64,000 nt of DNA from Rhizobium pisi (GCF_003938655.1 NZ_RJJT01000001.1:372001-436000), one strand, 5' to 3'; positions 1 through 9,015 are shown, numbered from the stretch's first letter. Made by a program: numbers and translations. Notes: generated by a model from the letters alone, not told the origin.

Positions 1-22
1 ATTTTCTTTTAGAGATTTTTTG

Positions 23-1000
23 ATGTCAGTAGTTCGCAAGCTCCTACTCGGGCTGACTGCAGCGTTGGTCATTGTGATTGTTGCAGGCGCTGGTTGGCTC
101 TGGCAAGTCGCGGGCGCCTATGGGTTCAACTCGATATTGCGTCGCGGCGGAACCTATTGGATCACCGTGAAGCCTGACGACGAGCGGCTATCCGACTCGA
201 TGCAATTGGCGTTGAAGAGCCCTGTCCCGTCCGTGCAGCCGGGGCCGCTGGCATGGCAACAGCCGGAGCCTGGCTTCGAGGTGGCGGAGCTGCCGGTGCT
301 AGCCGATGGTCGCGAAGTCGATCGCATTTTTCTGAGCAGGATTGATCCGGCGCGCTTCCGCTTCGTCGTCCATAATGCACCCAAGGGTGATACGGGTATT
401 GACGAGTGGGAATATGCCTTGCCCAAGGCTGTGCTGATCGTCAACGGCAGCTATTACGATACGCATGGTCGGCCCGACACGCCCTTCATCAGTGAGGGCA
501 TTGCGCTGGGTCCCCAGCAGTATGATGCGAAGGCCGGGGCCTTCATTGCGGATGCAAACTCTGCCGACATACGTGACCTGACCCATCAAGATTGGCAGAG
601 CGCCTTTGCCGCTTCGACGAATGCCATGGTTTCCTATCCGCTCCTGATCGGTGACGATGGCAAAACCCATGTGAACGTGAAAAGTCGCTGGCTGGCCAAT
701 CGCACCTTTGTTGCCAAGGACGGTTCCGGCCGTATTGTAATCGGCACCACAAAGGAAGCGTTCTTTTCCCTCGATCGGTTGGCGGAGTTTCTCAAGGCGT
801 CTCCGCTGGATCTCAAGGTTGCCCTCAACCTCGACGGCGGACCCATCGCATGCCGCAGCGTCCGACTGAACGGATATAGTCAAAAGTTCTATGCTCGATG
901 GGAGGCGCAGGTCGACGACGACAACGTCAAATTGCTGCGCTGGCCGATTCCACAGGCCACCTGGGCCATGCCAATGGTTTTGACGGTCGAGCATAGATAG
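23..1000 (+). CDS. Phosphodiester glycosidase-like (NAGPA/DUF2233) membrane-anchored protein
   Basis: A 325-residue protein with an N-terminal hydrophobic segment (about residues 8-28) that should act as a signal anchor, so the rest is probably periplasmic. The motif ALNLDGGP near residue 270, and LIVNGSYYD near residue 142, resemble the phosphodiester glycosidase family, whose members cleave sugar-phosphodiester links or act on exopolysaccharides. The ATG at 23 is preferred to the adjoining TTG at 20. The upstream context lies outside the window, so operon membership is unknown. It converges on the next gene. The family call is moderately sure; the substrate is unknown. Confidence 0.65.
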   Translation: MSVVRKLLLGLTAALVIVIVAGAGWLWQVAGAYGFNSILRRGGTYWITVKPDDERLSDSMQLALKSPVPSVQPGPLAWQQPEPGFEVAELPVLADGREVDRIFLSRIDPARFRFVVHNAPKGDTGIDEWEYALPKAVLIVNGSYYDTHGRPDTPFISEGIALGPQQYDAKAGAFIADANSADIRDLTHQDWQSAFAASTNAMVSYPLLIGDDGKTHVNVKSRWLANRTFVAKDGSGRIVIGTTKEAFFSLDRLAEFLKASPLDLKVALNLDGGPIACRSVRLNGYSQKFYARWEAQVDDDNVKLLRWPIPQATWAMPMVLTVEHR

Positions 1001-1140
1001 CGAAAGGAACAGCAAGTCAGAGATGAGAGAACTCCGCCGGCATTCTGGTCGCGAGTGTCAAGTTCGAATCCTTTCGAGGCGTTCTCAATGGCGGGCCGGC
1101 GTTCACCGCGCCGCCCCGCCGATTCATGCATTCGTTTTCA

Positions 1141-2472
1141 TCAGCGGACAGATTTGAAAGCCGCACGAAGCTCTTCGGTGAAAAGCTGAGGCTGTTCCCA
1201 TGCCGCAAAGTGGCCGCCTCTCGCGACTTGATTATAGTAGAACAGGCTCGGATAGGCCTGCTTGCTCCAGCTTTCGGGCGCTTGATAAATCTCCTTTGGG
1301 AATACGGAGATGGCGACGGGGACCTTGATGTCTTTGGTGTGCTGCGTCTCGGCACTGAAATTGTTGTTGTTGTTTTCCCAATAGAAACGCGAGGACGATG
1401 CTCCCGTGTTCGTCAGCCAGTAGAGTGTGATGTCGTTGAGCATTTCGTCTCTGGAGAGAACGCGCTCGGGGACGCCATCGCTGTCGCTCCACTGCGCGAA
1501 CTTTTCATACATCCATGCCGCAAGACCGGCCGGCGAATCAGATAGCGAATAACCGATCGTCTGCGGTCGCGTCACCATCAGGGCGCCGTAGGCGGCATTT
1601 CGTCCGAAAAACGTGCTGAGCGACTGGAAGGCTTGCCGCTCGGGAGGCGTCAGGTTTGACGGCGCGGGGTCGCCGCTGTTGATGGCCTTGGTCAAGTCGC
1701 CGGGGATTGTCGCTGGCATATTGAGATGTATTGCCAGAAGCCCCTTTGGTGCCTGGCGAGCAAGCGCATCGGAGATGACTGAGCCGTGATCCCCGCCCTG
1801 TGAAACATAGTGCTGATATCCAAGGCGTTTCATCAGGGTGTCCCACGCCCGCGCCGTGCGCTCAGGCCCCCAGCCGAGATCCGTGGGCTTCCCCGAAAAG
1901 CCGTAGCCGGGGATGGAAGGGACGACGACATCGAATGCATCCTGAGCCCGCCCGCCGTAAGCCGTGGGGTCGGTAAGAGGCCCGATCGTCTTGAGGAACT
2001 CGAATGTCGAGCCGGGCCAGCCGTGTGTCAGGATGATGGGGAGAGCATCGGGGTGGCGAGAGCGAACGTGGATGAACTGGATATCGACGCCGTCGATCGT
2101 CGTGATGAATTCCGGCAGCGCATTGAGTTGCGTCTCGGCCTTTCGCCAATCGTAATCGGTTCCCCAATAGCGCACCAACTCCTGGACTTGCGCCAGTTGA
2201 ATGCCCTGGGATGAATCGCCAACGGTTTCCTTATCGGGCCAGCGCGTCTCCGCAATGCGCCTGCGCAGATCGTCTAGCTGAGATTGTGGCACGTGAACCT
2301 GGAACGGGCGGATGCTCTCGTCGCGATCGGTCGTATTCAACGATGGGGCCGAAACGACGTCGGCGGCGTTTGCCTGAACGACATATCCGCCGGGAGCGAG
2401 GGTAATGGCGACCATCGTCACGGCGATGAAGCGGCCGTATTTCTGCGGGGAAGCCTTTGCGGTCTCAGTCAT
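1141..2472 (-). CDS. Exported epoxide hydrolase-like alpha/beta hydrolase
   Basis: A 443-residue protein. An N-terminal hydrophobic stretch (about 14-38) suggests export. It is followed by an epoxide-hydrolase N-terminal domain (FQVHVPQSQLDDLRRRIAET) and an alpha/beta-hydrolase fold with the oxyanion motif HGWPGS, a nucleophile elbow GGDHG (Asp nucleophile; the family usually has GGDWG) and a C-terminal GHFAAWEQP carrying the catalytic His. The family opens epoxides to diols; the substrate here is unknown. I chose the start at 2472 because AAGGAG lies just upstream. The reading frame continues open to 3000, but that stretch has no protein-like features and overlaps the next gene. Confidence 0.82.
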   Translation of the reverse strand: MTETAKASPQKYGRFIAVTMVAITLAPGGYVVQANAADVVSAPSLNTTDRDESIRPFQVHVPQSQLDDLRRRIAETRWPDKETVGDSSQGIQLAQVQELVRYWGTDYDWRKAETQLNALPEFITTIDGVDIQFIHVRSRHPDALPIILTHGWPGSTFEFLKTIGPLTDPTAYGGRAQDAFDVVVPSIPGYGFSGKPTDLGWGPERTARAWDTLMKRLGYQHYVSQGGDHGSVISDALARQAPKGLLAIHLNMPATIPGDLTKAINSGDPAPSNLTPPERQAFQSLSTFFGRNAAYGALMVTRPQTIGYSLSDSPAGLAAWMYEKFAQWSDSDGVPERVLSRDEMLNDITLYWLTNTGASSSRFYWENNNNNFSAETQHTKDIKVPVAISVFPKEIYQAPESWSKQAYPSLFYYNQVARGGHFAAWEQPQLFTEELRAAFKSVR

Positions 2473-2878
2473 AGGTACTCTCCTTTGCTTACGCTCTGTT
2501 TGCGCAAAGGAGGTTATGGCGGCGATGTATCTGAGATGTTTGGAGAATTGCCGGAAGTGTATCAAAACGTAGGAGGGTATTAGCAGGCTCGCTTTGCCGG
2601 TCATTGACTCCAGCGGGCGCACGGTGGAGCGTCCGCCAGTGCGGCGATCGATTTGGCGATTGCGCCTGTGGAGCCGGATTGGGGCGTCGAGGTAGCGCGA
2701 TCTGTGGCGCGCAAGCTTTCGGCGATGACCTGAGCAGCATCTGTTCGGGCGGATGAAAATATTTTCTAAAATGGGTGTTCTTTGGAATTTGATGTTCCAT
2801 TCATGGGTCAAATCGGACGGCGCGCTCATTGCATGTAATCTACTTAATTTATAGGGTTTATATAAATTGGAGGAGCCC
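2473..2878. promoter_or_regulatory. Divergent intergenic region between the hydrolase and the organosulfur operon
   Basis: About 400 bases without a convincing gene. It should hold promoters for both the hydrolase (minus) and the msuE-sfnG operon (plus). The last 120 bases are AT-rich, unlike the GC-rich surroundings. Two inverted repeats are visible: TGGAA (2783-2787) with TTCCA (2795-2799), and an 8-bp pair just before the Shine-Dalgarno of the plus-strand operon. I see no clear sigma-54 -24/-12 element, which might have been expected from Pseudomonas sfn genes. Confidence 0.4.
2846..2868 (+). promoter_or_regulatory. Perfect 8-bp AT-rich inverted repeat upstream of the organosulfur operon
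   Basis: AATTTATA (2846-2853) and TATAAATT (2861-2868) form a perfect inverted repeat with a 7-base spacer, directly before the GGAGGA ribosome-binding site of the FMN reductase gene. Its position fits an operator or a leader hairpin controlling the operon. No regulator gene is adjacent, so the binding protein is unknown. Confidence 0.35.
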
Positions 2879-3463
2879 ATGCAGGAACTGCGTGTCATTG
2901 GAATATCTGGAAACGTGAAGGCTCCGTCCCGAACATCGGCGCTGGTCGCGTCCGTCCTTCGCCGTATCGAGTCCGAGCTTGGCTTGCCCGGGCGGCACAT
3001 CGATTTGGCTGTATCTGCACCGGCGCTCTTTCGAGCCTTGCGGGCCGACCAGCTGGATGAGGAAGGCGCGGAGATCGTGCGCTCGGTAGAGAGCGCGGAT
3101 GTCCTGGTCGTCGGTTCCCCGGTTTATCGCGCTTCGTATAGCGGAGCACTCAAGCACCTGTTCGACCTGGTTCACTACGAGTCACTAATCGGCAAACCCG
3201 TGATTCTCGCCGCAACGGGCGGAACGCCATTGCACGGTTTGATGATCGACCATCAGCTCCGTCCGCTGTTCAGCTTCTTCAAGGCGCTGCCGCTGCCGAC
3301 GTCGGTCTATGCGCTCGAAAGCGAGTTCGACTCATACGCCGTTGCAAGTCCGGACATCCAGAAACGGATCAGGGCAGCCGTGCGCGAACTGGAACTGATC
3401 GTTCCGCACGCCAGGGCACTCGCCTTGGCCCGTGCCGAAGAACAATCGCGGCTGATCGCCTGA
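2879..3463 (+). CDS. msuE: NAD(P)H-dependent FMN reductase, MsuE/SfnE type
   Basis: A 194-residue flavodoxin-fold reductase. The N-terminal IGISGNVKAPSRT is the FMN-phosphate-binding loop of NADPH-dependent FMN reductases, and VVGSPVYRASYSGALKHL is the second conserved block of that family. MsuE-type enzymes supply reduced FMN to two-component monooxygenases that free sulfur from alkanesulfonates or sulfones. The gene directly downstream is such a monooxygenase, which supports the assignment. The ATG at 2879 has GGAGGA four bases upstream; an in-frame TTG at 2867 is part of that ribosome-binding region. It is the first gene of an apparent eight-gene operon. Confidence 0.82.
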   Translation: MQELRVIGISGNVKAPSRTSALVASVLRRIESELGLPGRHIDLAVSAPALFRALRADQLDEEGAEIVRSVESADVLVVGSPVYRASYSGALKHLFDLVHYESLIGKPVILAATGGTPLHGLMIDHQLRPLFSFFKALPLPTSVYALESEFDSYAVASPDIQKRIRAAVRELELIVPHARALALARAEEQSRLIA

Positions 3464-3490
3464 CAAACACGAATAAGCATGGAGAGACCG

Positions 3491-4600
3491 ATGTCACAAT
3501 CGAAGAAAGAACCTTTGAAGTTTGCCTACTGGGTGCCGAACGTATCGGGCGGTCTGGTCATCAGCTCGGTTGAGCAACGTACCGATTGGGGCATCGACTA
3601 CAATCGCAAGCTCGCCCAGATCGCTGAACGGTCGGGATTTGAGTTTGCCTTGAGCCAGATTCGCTTCACGGCCGGATATGGCGCCGACAACCAGCACGAG
3701 TCGGTCTCCTTTTCCCACGCCCTTCTTGCGGCCACTGAGAAGCTCCGTGTCATTGCCGCCGTCCTGCCCGGGCCGTGGAACCCGGCGCTGCTTGCCAAGC
3801 AGATCGCCACCATCAGCCACCTCACCAACGGCCGTGTCGACGTCAACATCGTCTCCGGCTGGTTCCGCGGCGAGTTAGCCGCCATTGGCGAGCCTTGGCT
3901 CGACCATGACGAACGCTATCGCCGCTCCGAGGAGTTCATCCGTGCGATCCGCGGCATCTGGACGGAAGACGTCTATAACCTGCGCGGCGATTTCTATCGC
4001 TTCACGGATTATTCGATGAAGCCGAAGCCGATCGGCGGCATTCCACAGGTGTTCCAGGGCGGTTCCTCGCGCGCGGCTCGTGACATGGCGGCCCGCGTGT
4101 CCGATTGGTACTTCACCAATGGCAACACGCCGGAAGGTCTGAAGGCCCAGGTCGATGACATCCGCACCAAGGAAAAGGCTTTCGGCAAGACCTGGCGCAC
4201 GAAGATCGGCATGAATGCCTTCGGCATCGTCCGCTCTTCGGAGAAGGAAGCGCAGGAGGTCCTCCAGGAGATCCTCGACAAGGCCATCCCCGAGGCGGTC
4301 AAGGGTTTCCACCACGAGGTTCAGAATGCCGGGAATTCCTCGCCGGAGCGCGAAGGCAACTGGGCGAAATCCACCTTCCAGGATCTGGTGCAATACAATG
4401 ACGGTTTCCGTTCAAACCTGATCGGCACGCCGGAACAGGTGGCCGAACGCATCATCGGTCACAAACGGGCGGGCGCGGACCTCATTCTGCTCGGCTTCCT
4501 GCATTTCCAGGAAGAGGTGGAATATTTCGGCAAGCACGTCCTGCCGATCGTCCGTGAACTCGAAGCGATCGAAGACCAGCGGCTGGAAGCCGCCGAGTAA
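3491..4600 (+). CDS. sfnG: FMNH2-dependent dimethylsulfone monooxygenase (SfnG-like)
   Basis: A 369-residue bacterial-luciferase-like (LLM) flavin monooxygenase. KFAYWVPNVSGGLVIS at the N terminus, RVDVNIVSGWFRGE near 120 and FQGGSSRAAR near 185 are typical of the SfnG/SsuD branch. SfnG converts dimethylsulfone to methanesulfinate using reduced FMN. The preceding MsuE-like reductase, 27 bases away, would supply the flavin. I chose ATG 3491 because GGAGAG lies at 3481-3486; an in-frame ATG at 3479 has no ribosome-binding site. The exact substrate (dimethylsulfone or a related sulfone/sulfonate) is inferred from the family. Confidence 0.82.
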   Translation: MSQSKKEPLKFAYWVPNVSGGLVISSVEQRTDWGIDYNRKLAQIAERSGFEFALSQIRFTAGYGADNQHESVSFSHALLAATEKLRVIAAVLPGPWNPALLAKQIATISHLTNGRVDVNIVSGWFRGELAAIGEPWLDHDERYRRSEEFIRAIRGIWTEDVYNLRGDFYRFTDYSMKPKPIGGIPQVFQGGSSRAARDMAARVSDWYFTNGNTPEGLKAQVDDIRTKEKAFGKTWRTKIGMNAFGIVRSSEKEAQEVLQEILDKAIPEAVKGFHHEVQNAGNSSPEREGNWAKSTFQDLVQYNDGFRSNLIGTPEQVAERIIGHKRAGADLILLGFLHFQEEVEYFGKHVLPIVRELEAIEDQRLEAAE

Positions 4601-4628
4601 CGGCTTCCTTCCCAAACTGAAAAGCGAA

Positions 4629-4652
4629 CGGCTCCCCATTCTAGGGGAGCCG
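4629..4652 (+). terminator. Intercistronic hairpin between sfnG and the ABC transporter genes
   Basis: A perfect 9-bp stem: CGGCTCCCC (4629-4637) pairs with GGGGAGCCG (4644-4652) around a 6-base loop. There is no following U-run, so it is more likely an mRNA-processing or stabilising hairpin, or a partial attenuator, than a full terminator. The next gene starts 58 bases later on the same strand. Confidence 0.5.
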
Positions 4653-4710
4653 GATGGTGGCGTGTGTCTTCAGGCAAGGCCTGCGGTCCCCGCGCACAAC
4701 GGAGCAGACA

Positions 4711-5622
4711 ATGGTGAATGCGCATTACACGGCACTCGATGAGACCTCTACGGTGAGGGAATATTCCCCGCTGCCGGTGTCCGGTCCATCGAGCCGTCGG
4801 GCGGCGGATGTCGACAGCAATGCGCTGAGCCATCCGCCGATATTGGCGCTCTCGGGCATCACGCTCTCCTTCGGCGGCGTCACGGCGATTGCCAATGTCG
4901 ATCTTGCGGTCCAGCCAGGCGAGATCCGCGCGATCATCGGCCCGAACGGCGCCGGCAAAAGCTCTCTGATCAACGTGATTTCAGGGCAATACCGGCCGGA
5001 TGCCGGCCATGTCAGCCTCAATGGCAAGACCTATGCGCAGGTGCCGGCGCAGAAAGCCGCGCGGCTGGGCATCGCCCGCACCTTCCAGAACCTTGCCCTG
5101 TTCAAGGGACTGACGGTTCTTGAAAACGTCATGACCGGCCTGACATTCCAGCGCCGCTCGACTTTCATCGGCCAGGTGTTCGGTTCGCCCCGCGCCCGCC
5201 GTGAGGAGCGCGAGGCGCGTGAACGGGCGCGGCAGGTCATCGACTTCCTGCATCTCGGCCATGTCCATGACCGGCTTGCCGGCTCGCTGCCCTATGGCCT
5301 GCAGAAGCGCGTCGAACTTGCCCGGGCGCTAGTACCCGATCCGCAGATCCTGCTGCTCGACGAACCGATGGCCGGCATGACCGCCACCGAAAAGCAGGAA
5401 ATGGCAGGCTTCGTCCGCGCTGCACGGGAGGGTTACGGCACGACGATCATCCTGATCGAACACGATATCGGCGTGGTCATGGGACTTTCCGACCGGATCG
5501 CCGTGCTCGACTACGGCCGCAAGATCGCCGACGGCACGCCGGCCGAAGTGCGCGCCGACCAGGCCGTCATCGATGCCTATCTTGGCGTTGCCCGCGAGGA
5601 CCAGGAAGAGGCGGACGTCTGA
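4711..5622 (+). CDS. ABC transporter ATPase, LivG-type (branched-chain amino acid/HAAT family)
   Basis: A 303-residue ATPase with Walker A GPNGAGKSS, Q-loop region ARTFQNLALF, signature LPYGLQKRVELARAL, Walker B ILLLDEPMAGM and the switch His in LIEHDIGVVMG. The C-terminal YLG..-type tail is typical of LivG. An extra 40-50 residues precede the ABC domain. I set the start at ATG 4711 (GGAGC upstream) rather than 4654. It is the first of five importer genes lying between sfnG and the SfnB-like gene, so the cargo is probably an organosulfur compound; that is inference from context only. Confidence 0.85.
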   Translation: MVNAHYTALDETSTVREYSPLPVSGPSSRRAADVDSNALSHPPILALSGITLSFGGVTAIANVDLAVQPGEIRAIIGPNGAGKSSLINVISGQYRPDAGHVSLNGKTYAQVPAQKAARLGIARTFQNLALFKGLTVLENVMTGLTFQRRSTFIGQVFGSPRARREEREARERARQVIDFLHLGHVHDRLAGSLPYGLQKRVELARALVPDPQILLLDEPMAGMTATEKQEMAGFVRAAREGYGTTIILIEHDIGVVMGLSDRIAVLDYGRKIADGTPAEVRADQAVIDAYLGVAREDQEEADV

Positions 5623-6518
5623 TGGAAAGCTTCGACTACCTCTTCTTCTTCGAGGTGCTGACTGGCGGATTGCTGTCCGGCGTCATGTATTCGCTCGTCG
5701 CGATCGGTTTCGTGCTGATCTACAAGACCTCGGGTGTCTTGAATTTTGCGCAAGGCGCATTGCTCCTGTTTGCTGCTCTCACATTCGTTTCGCTGGTCGA
5801 GCGCGGAGTGCCTTTCTATCTCGCGCTTGTGCTCACCTTCGCTATCATGGTTCTGCTGGGCATCGGTATCGAACGCGCAGTGCTCCGGCCGCTCGTCAAC
5901 AAACCGCCGATCACGCTGTTCATGGCGACGCTCGGGCTTTCCTACGTCATCGAGGGAGCTGCCCAGCTTCTCTGGGGCACGCAGGTCCATGCCCTGGAAC
6001 TCGGCATCGAGGACGTGCCCTTCGAATTTTATGGTGTCTTCATCTCGCAGTTCGATCTCTTCGCTTCGGCGGTCGCAGCGCTCATGGTCATCGGGCTGAC
6101 GCTCTTCTTTCGTTACACCCGGGTCGGCCTGACCTTCCGCGCCGTGGCGGACGACCAGTTCGCGGCACTCGCCGTCGGGCTTCGCCTGCCGCGCATCTGG
6201 GCCACGGTTTGGGCAACCTCGGGGCTCGTCGCACTGGTCGCAGGCCTTCTCTGGGGTGCGCGCAGCGGCGTGCAGTTCTCGCTCTCGTTGGTGGTCCTGA
6301 AGGCCTTGCCGGTGCTCGTGCTCGGCGGTTTCGATTCGATCGCCGGCGCCATCATCGGCGGCCTGCTGATCGGCGCCTCGGAAAAGCTCGCCGAAGTCTA
6401 TATCGGCGAATATTTCGGCGGCGGCATCGAGGGCTGGTTCGCCTATACGATTGCGCTGGTCTTCCTGCTCATCCGCCCCTCCGGCCTGTTCGGCCGGAAG
6501 CTAGTGGAAAGGGTCTGA
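5622..6518 (+). CDS. ABC transporter permease, LivH-type
   Basis: A 298-residue polytopic membrane protein. The segment GVMYSLVAIGFVLIYKTSGV followed by LNFAQG is the classic LivH N-terminal signature, and VLGGFDSIAGAIIGGLLIGASE is the conserved cytoplasmic coupling loop. It starts within the stop codon of the LivG gene (TGATG overlap), indicating translational coupling. With LivM it forms the transmembrane pore of the importer. Confidence 0.88.
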   Translation: MESFDYLFFFEVLTGGLLSGVMYSLVAIGFVLIYKTSGVLNFAQGALLLFAALTFVSLVERGVPFYLALVLTFAIMVLLGIGIERAVLRPLVNKPPITLFMATLGLSYVIEGAAQLLWGTQVHALELGIEDVPFEFYGVFISQFDLFASAVAALMVIGLTLFFRYTRVGLTFRAVADDQFAALAVGLRLPRIWATVWATSGLVALVAGLLWGARSGVQFSLSLVVLKALPVLVLGGFDSIAGAIIGGLLIGASEKLAEVYIGEYFGGGIEGWFAYTIALVFLLIRPSGLFGRKLVERV

Positions 6519-6521
6519 GCC

Positions 6522-7568
6522 ATGGCTGCCATCACCACCCAACCCGTTGCTTCGGCAAGCCTCCCAGCCTGGATCGCGCCGCTTGCCATCCTCATCATCG
6601 CCTTCGCCATTGTGCCCTTAATCGGCTCGAGCTATCTGAACGAAGCGCTGCTGCTGCCGTTCCTGGCATTGTCGCTGGCCGGCGTCGGCCTCAACCTGCT
6701 CACCGGCTATGCCGGGCAGGTATCGCTCGGCAGTGCTGCCTTCATGGCGGTCGGCGCCTTCGCCGCCTTCAATTTCAATCTGCGTCTCGAAGGTCTGCCA
6801 CTTCTCGTCTCCATCGCGCTCGCCGGCGGTATCGCGGCTGCGGTCGGCATCGTCTTCGGCCTGCCAAGCCTGCGCCTGCGCGGCTTCTATCTCGCGGTTT
6901 CCACGCTTGCAGCACAGTTCTTCGTGCAATGGGCACTGACGAAGTTCGGCTGGTTCTCCAACGACAACCCGTCCGGCGTGATCGACGCGCCGAAGCTCAC
7001 CATCGCCGGCATCGATTTCGACAGTTCGATTGGGCGCTACTATTTCTCGCTGATCATCGTCACCGCGCTCACCCTCTTTGCCTGGCGCGTCGCGTCCTCG
7101 CAGACCGGCCGCAATTTCATCGCCATTCGCGACAATGAGACGGCGGCCCGGATCATCGGGGTGCCGGTGCTGCGCACCAAGCTGCTCGCCTTCGCGCTCT
7201 CGTCCTTCATCATCGGGGTCGCCGGTGCGCTCTGGGCCTTTGCCTACCTGCGCACGGTGGAGCCGGCCGGCTTCAATCTCGACCGGTCGTTCCAGATCCT
7301 GTTCATCGTCATCATCGGCGGGCTGGCGACGATCCGCGGCGCCTTCCTGGGCGCGGCGCTGATGGTGGTCTTTCCGGTTGTGCTGTCGCGGGTCGGATCG
7401 TTCCTCCTGGGCGATCTGTTCGATTCCGGCGTGCTCGACATGAGCCAGCGCATCGTCATCGGCGCACTCATCATCGCCTTCCTGATCCTCGAACCCGATG
7501 GGCTCGCGGCGCTCGGAAGGCGGCTGACCAGACGGTTCAGGCGCAGCATCCCCGAACCCGTCGGCTGA
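6522..7568 (+). CDS. ABC transporter permease, LivM-type
   Basis: A 348-residue polytopic permease. GLNLLTGYAGQVSLGSAAFMAVGAF and RDNETAARIIGVPVLRTKLLAFALSSFIIGVAGALWA are characteristic LivM blocks; IIGGLATIRGAFLGAAL is the coupling loop. The gene begins three bases after the LivH stop. It partners LivH in a HAAT-family importer and ends about 70 bases before the binding-protein gene. Confidence 0.88.
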   Translation: MAAITTQPVASASLPAWIAPLAILIIAFAIVPLIGSSYLNEALLLPFLALSLAGVGLNLLTGYAGQVSLGSAAFMAVGAFAAFNFNLRLEGLPLLVSIALAGGIAAAVGIVFGLPSLRLRGFYLAVSTLAAQFFVQWALTKFGWFSNDNPSGVIDAPKLTIAGIDFDSSIGRYYFSLIIVTALTLFAWRVASSQTGRNFIAIRDNETAARIIGVPVLRTKLLAFALSSFIIGVAGALWAFAYLRTVEPAGFNLDRSFQILFIVIIGGLATIRGAFLGAALMVVFPVVLSRVGSFLLGDLFDSGVLDMSQRIVIGALIIAFLILEPDGLAALGRRLTRRFRRSIPEPVG

Positions 7569-7638
7569 GCAGCCACATCATCATCTTCAAAATGCATTGG
7601 GACGCCGGCAGAGCCGGTCAACAGAGGGAGTTTGTCCA

Positions 7639-8982
7639 ATGAAAAGTCTGAAAACCACATTCAAGGCGGCGGTCGCAGCGCTTGCCATCATCGGTGGAGC
7701 CGGCTTGATGCCTGCCCATGCCGATGAGCAATATTTCCCGCTGCAGAGCTATCGCGTCGGACCTTATGCCGCTGGCGGCACCGGTTTTTTCGGTGGTTTC
7801 ATCGACTACCTGAACCTGATTAACACTCGCGACGGCGGCGTGAACGGCGTCAAGCTCACCTGGGACGAATGCGAAACCCAGTATGAGGTCGAGCGCGGCG
7901 TCGAATGCTACGAGCGCCAGAAGAGCCATCCAAATGCGGCGGCGTGGAATCCGCTTTCAGTCGGCATCGCCTACGCCATGATCGACCGCATCACCGGCGA
8001 CAAGGTGCCACTGATCACGGTGAACCATGGCCGCACCGACTCCACCGACGGGCGCGTCTTCCCCTATGTCTTCCCGCTGCTACTCAACCCCTATTCGGAA
8101 ACCTCGGGCATCGTGAACTACCTTGCCTCTAAGGAAGGTGGCCTCGACAAGCTCAAGGGCAAGAAGATCGTCGTCCTCTATCACGGTTCGCCTTATGGCA
8201 AGGAGACCATTCCGATCTATGAATTGCTGGCCGAGAAGTATGGCTTCACCGTTCAGCAGATCGAAGTCCCCCATCCCGGCAACGAGCAGCAGTCGCAGTG
8301 GCTGACGATCCGCCGCGCCAAGCCGGATTATGTCGTTCTGCGCGGCTGGGGCGTGATGAACCCGGTGGCGCTGAAGACGGCGGCCAAAGTCGGCTTCCCC
8401 GCCTCCAAGATCGTCGGCAATGTCTGGTCGAATTCGGAAGAGGACGTCATCCCCGCAGGCGAGGCGGCGATCGGCTATACCGCGATTACCACCCAGGCTT
8501 CGGGCGAGCAGTATCCTGTCCTGCAGGAAGTTGTGAAGACACTCTACGATCACGGCAAGGGCAATCTGGAAGACAAGAAGCGCATCGGCTCGGTCTACCA
8601 CAACCTCGGCATCGTCAATGGCATCCTGAATGTCGAGGCGATCCGCACCGCACAGGAAAAGTTCGGTAAGCGTACGCTAACCGGCGACGAAGTGCGCTGG
8701 GGCTTCGAGCACCTGAAGCTCGACGAGGCCAAGGTCGCAGCCCTCGGCGCCAAGGACCTGTTCCACTCCATCAACGTCACGTGGGACAACCACGAAGGCG
8801 ATGGTTACGTGACCTTCCAGCAATGGGACGGCAAGAAGTGGAACGTCGTCTCCGACTGGATCGCGCCGGACTGGAAGCTGCTGCGCCCGATCATCGAAAA
8901 ATCCTCGGAAGCCTACGCCAAGGAAAAGGGCATCAAGCTGCGCACGGCGGCCGATGCTGAAGGCATTGCGACCACGAACTGA
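7639..8982 (+). CDS. Periplasmic substrate-binding protein, Liv/HAAT family
   Basis: A 447-residue type I periplasmic binding protein with a clear Sec signal peptide (KSLKTTF, hydrophobic AAVAALAIIGGAGLM, cleavage after AHA). The mature part begins DEQYFPLQSYRVGPYAAGG. It is longer than the usual leucine-binding protein (about 370 residues). ATG 7639 follows GAGGGAG; an in-frame TTG at 7597 would place unsuitable sequence before the signal peptide. It gives the importer its specificity, and its divergence from amino-acid binders fits a non-amino-acid ligand. Its position between a sulfone monooxygenase and an SfnB homologue suggests an organosulfur ligand. Confidence 0.85.
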   Translation: MKSLKTTFKAAVAALAIIGGAGLMPAHADEQYFPLQSYRVGPYAAGGTGFFGGFIDYLNLINTRDGGVNGVKLTWDECETQYEVERGVECYERQKSHPNAAAWNPLSVGIAYAMIDRITGDKVPLITVNHGRTDSTDGRVFPYVFPLLLNPYSETSGIVNYLASKEGGLDKLKGKKIVVLYHGSPYGKETIPIYELLAEKYGFTVQQIEVPHPGNEQQSQWLTIRRAKPDYVVLRGWGVMNPVALKTAAKVGFPASKIVGNVWSNSEEDVIPAGEAAIGYTAITTQASGEQYPVLQEVVKTLYDHGKGNLEDKKRIGSVYHNLGIVNGILNVEAIRTAQEKFGKRTLTGDEVRWGFEHLKLDEAKVAALGAKDLFHSINVTWDNHEGDGYVTFQQWDGKKWNVVSDWIAPDWKLLRPIIEKSSEAYAKEKGIKLRTAADAEGIATTN

Positions 8983-8988
8983 CGAGTT

Positions 8989-9015
8989 GAGGGATGGCGC
9001 AAGCCGCCATCCCTC
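8989..9015 (+). terminator. Strong hairpin after the binding-protein gene
   Basis: A perfect 11-bp stem: GAGGGATGGCG (8989-8999) pairs with CGCCATCCCTC (9005-9015), loop of 5 bases, starting 7 bases after the stop codon. It lacks a U-run. Hairpins placed just after binding-protein genes commonly protect that part of the mRNA so that binding protein is made in excess over the membrane subunits. Confidence 0.6.

Noticed and set aside
2600..2878. Search for a sigma-54 promoter for the msuE-sfnG operon
   Set aside because: No TGGCAC-N5-TTGC-like sequence at proper spacing was found, so no sigma-54 control is claimed.
2473..3000. N-terminal extension of the epoxide hydrolase frame
   Set aside because: A good ribosome-binding site and signal sequence mark the start at 2472; the extension overlaps the FMN reductase gene and is not protein-like.
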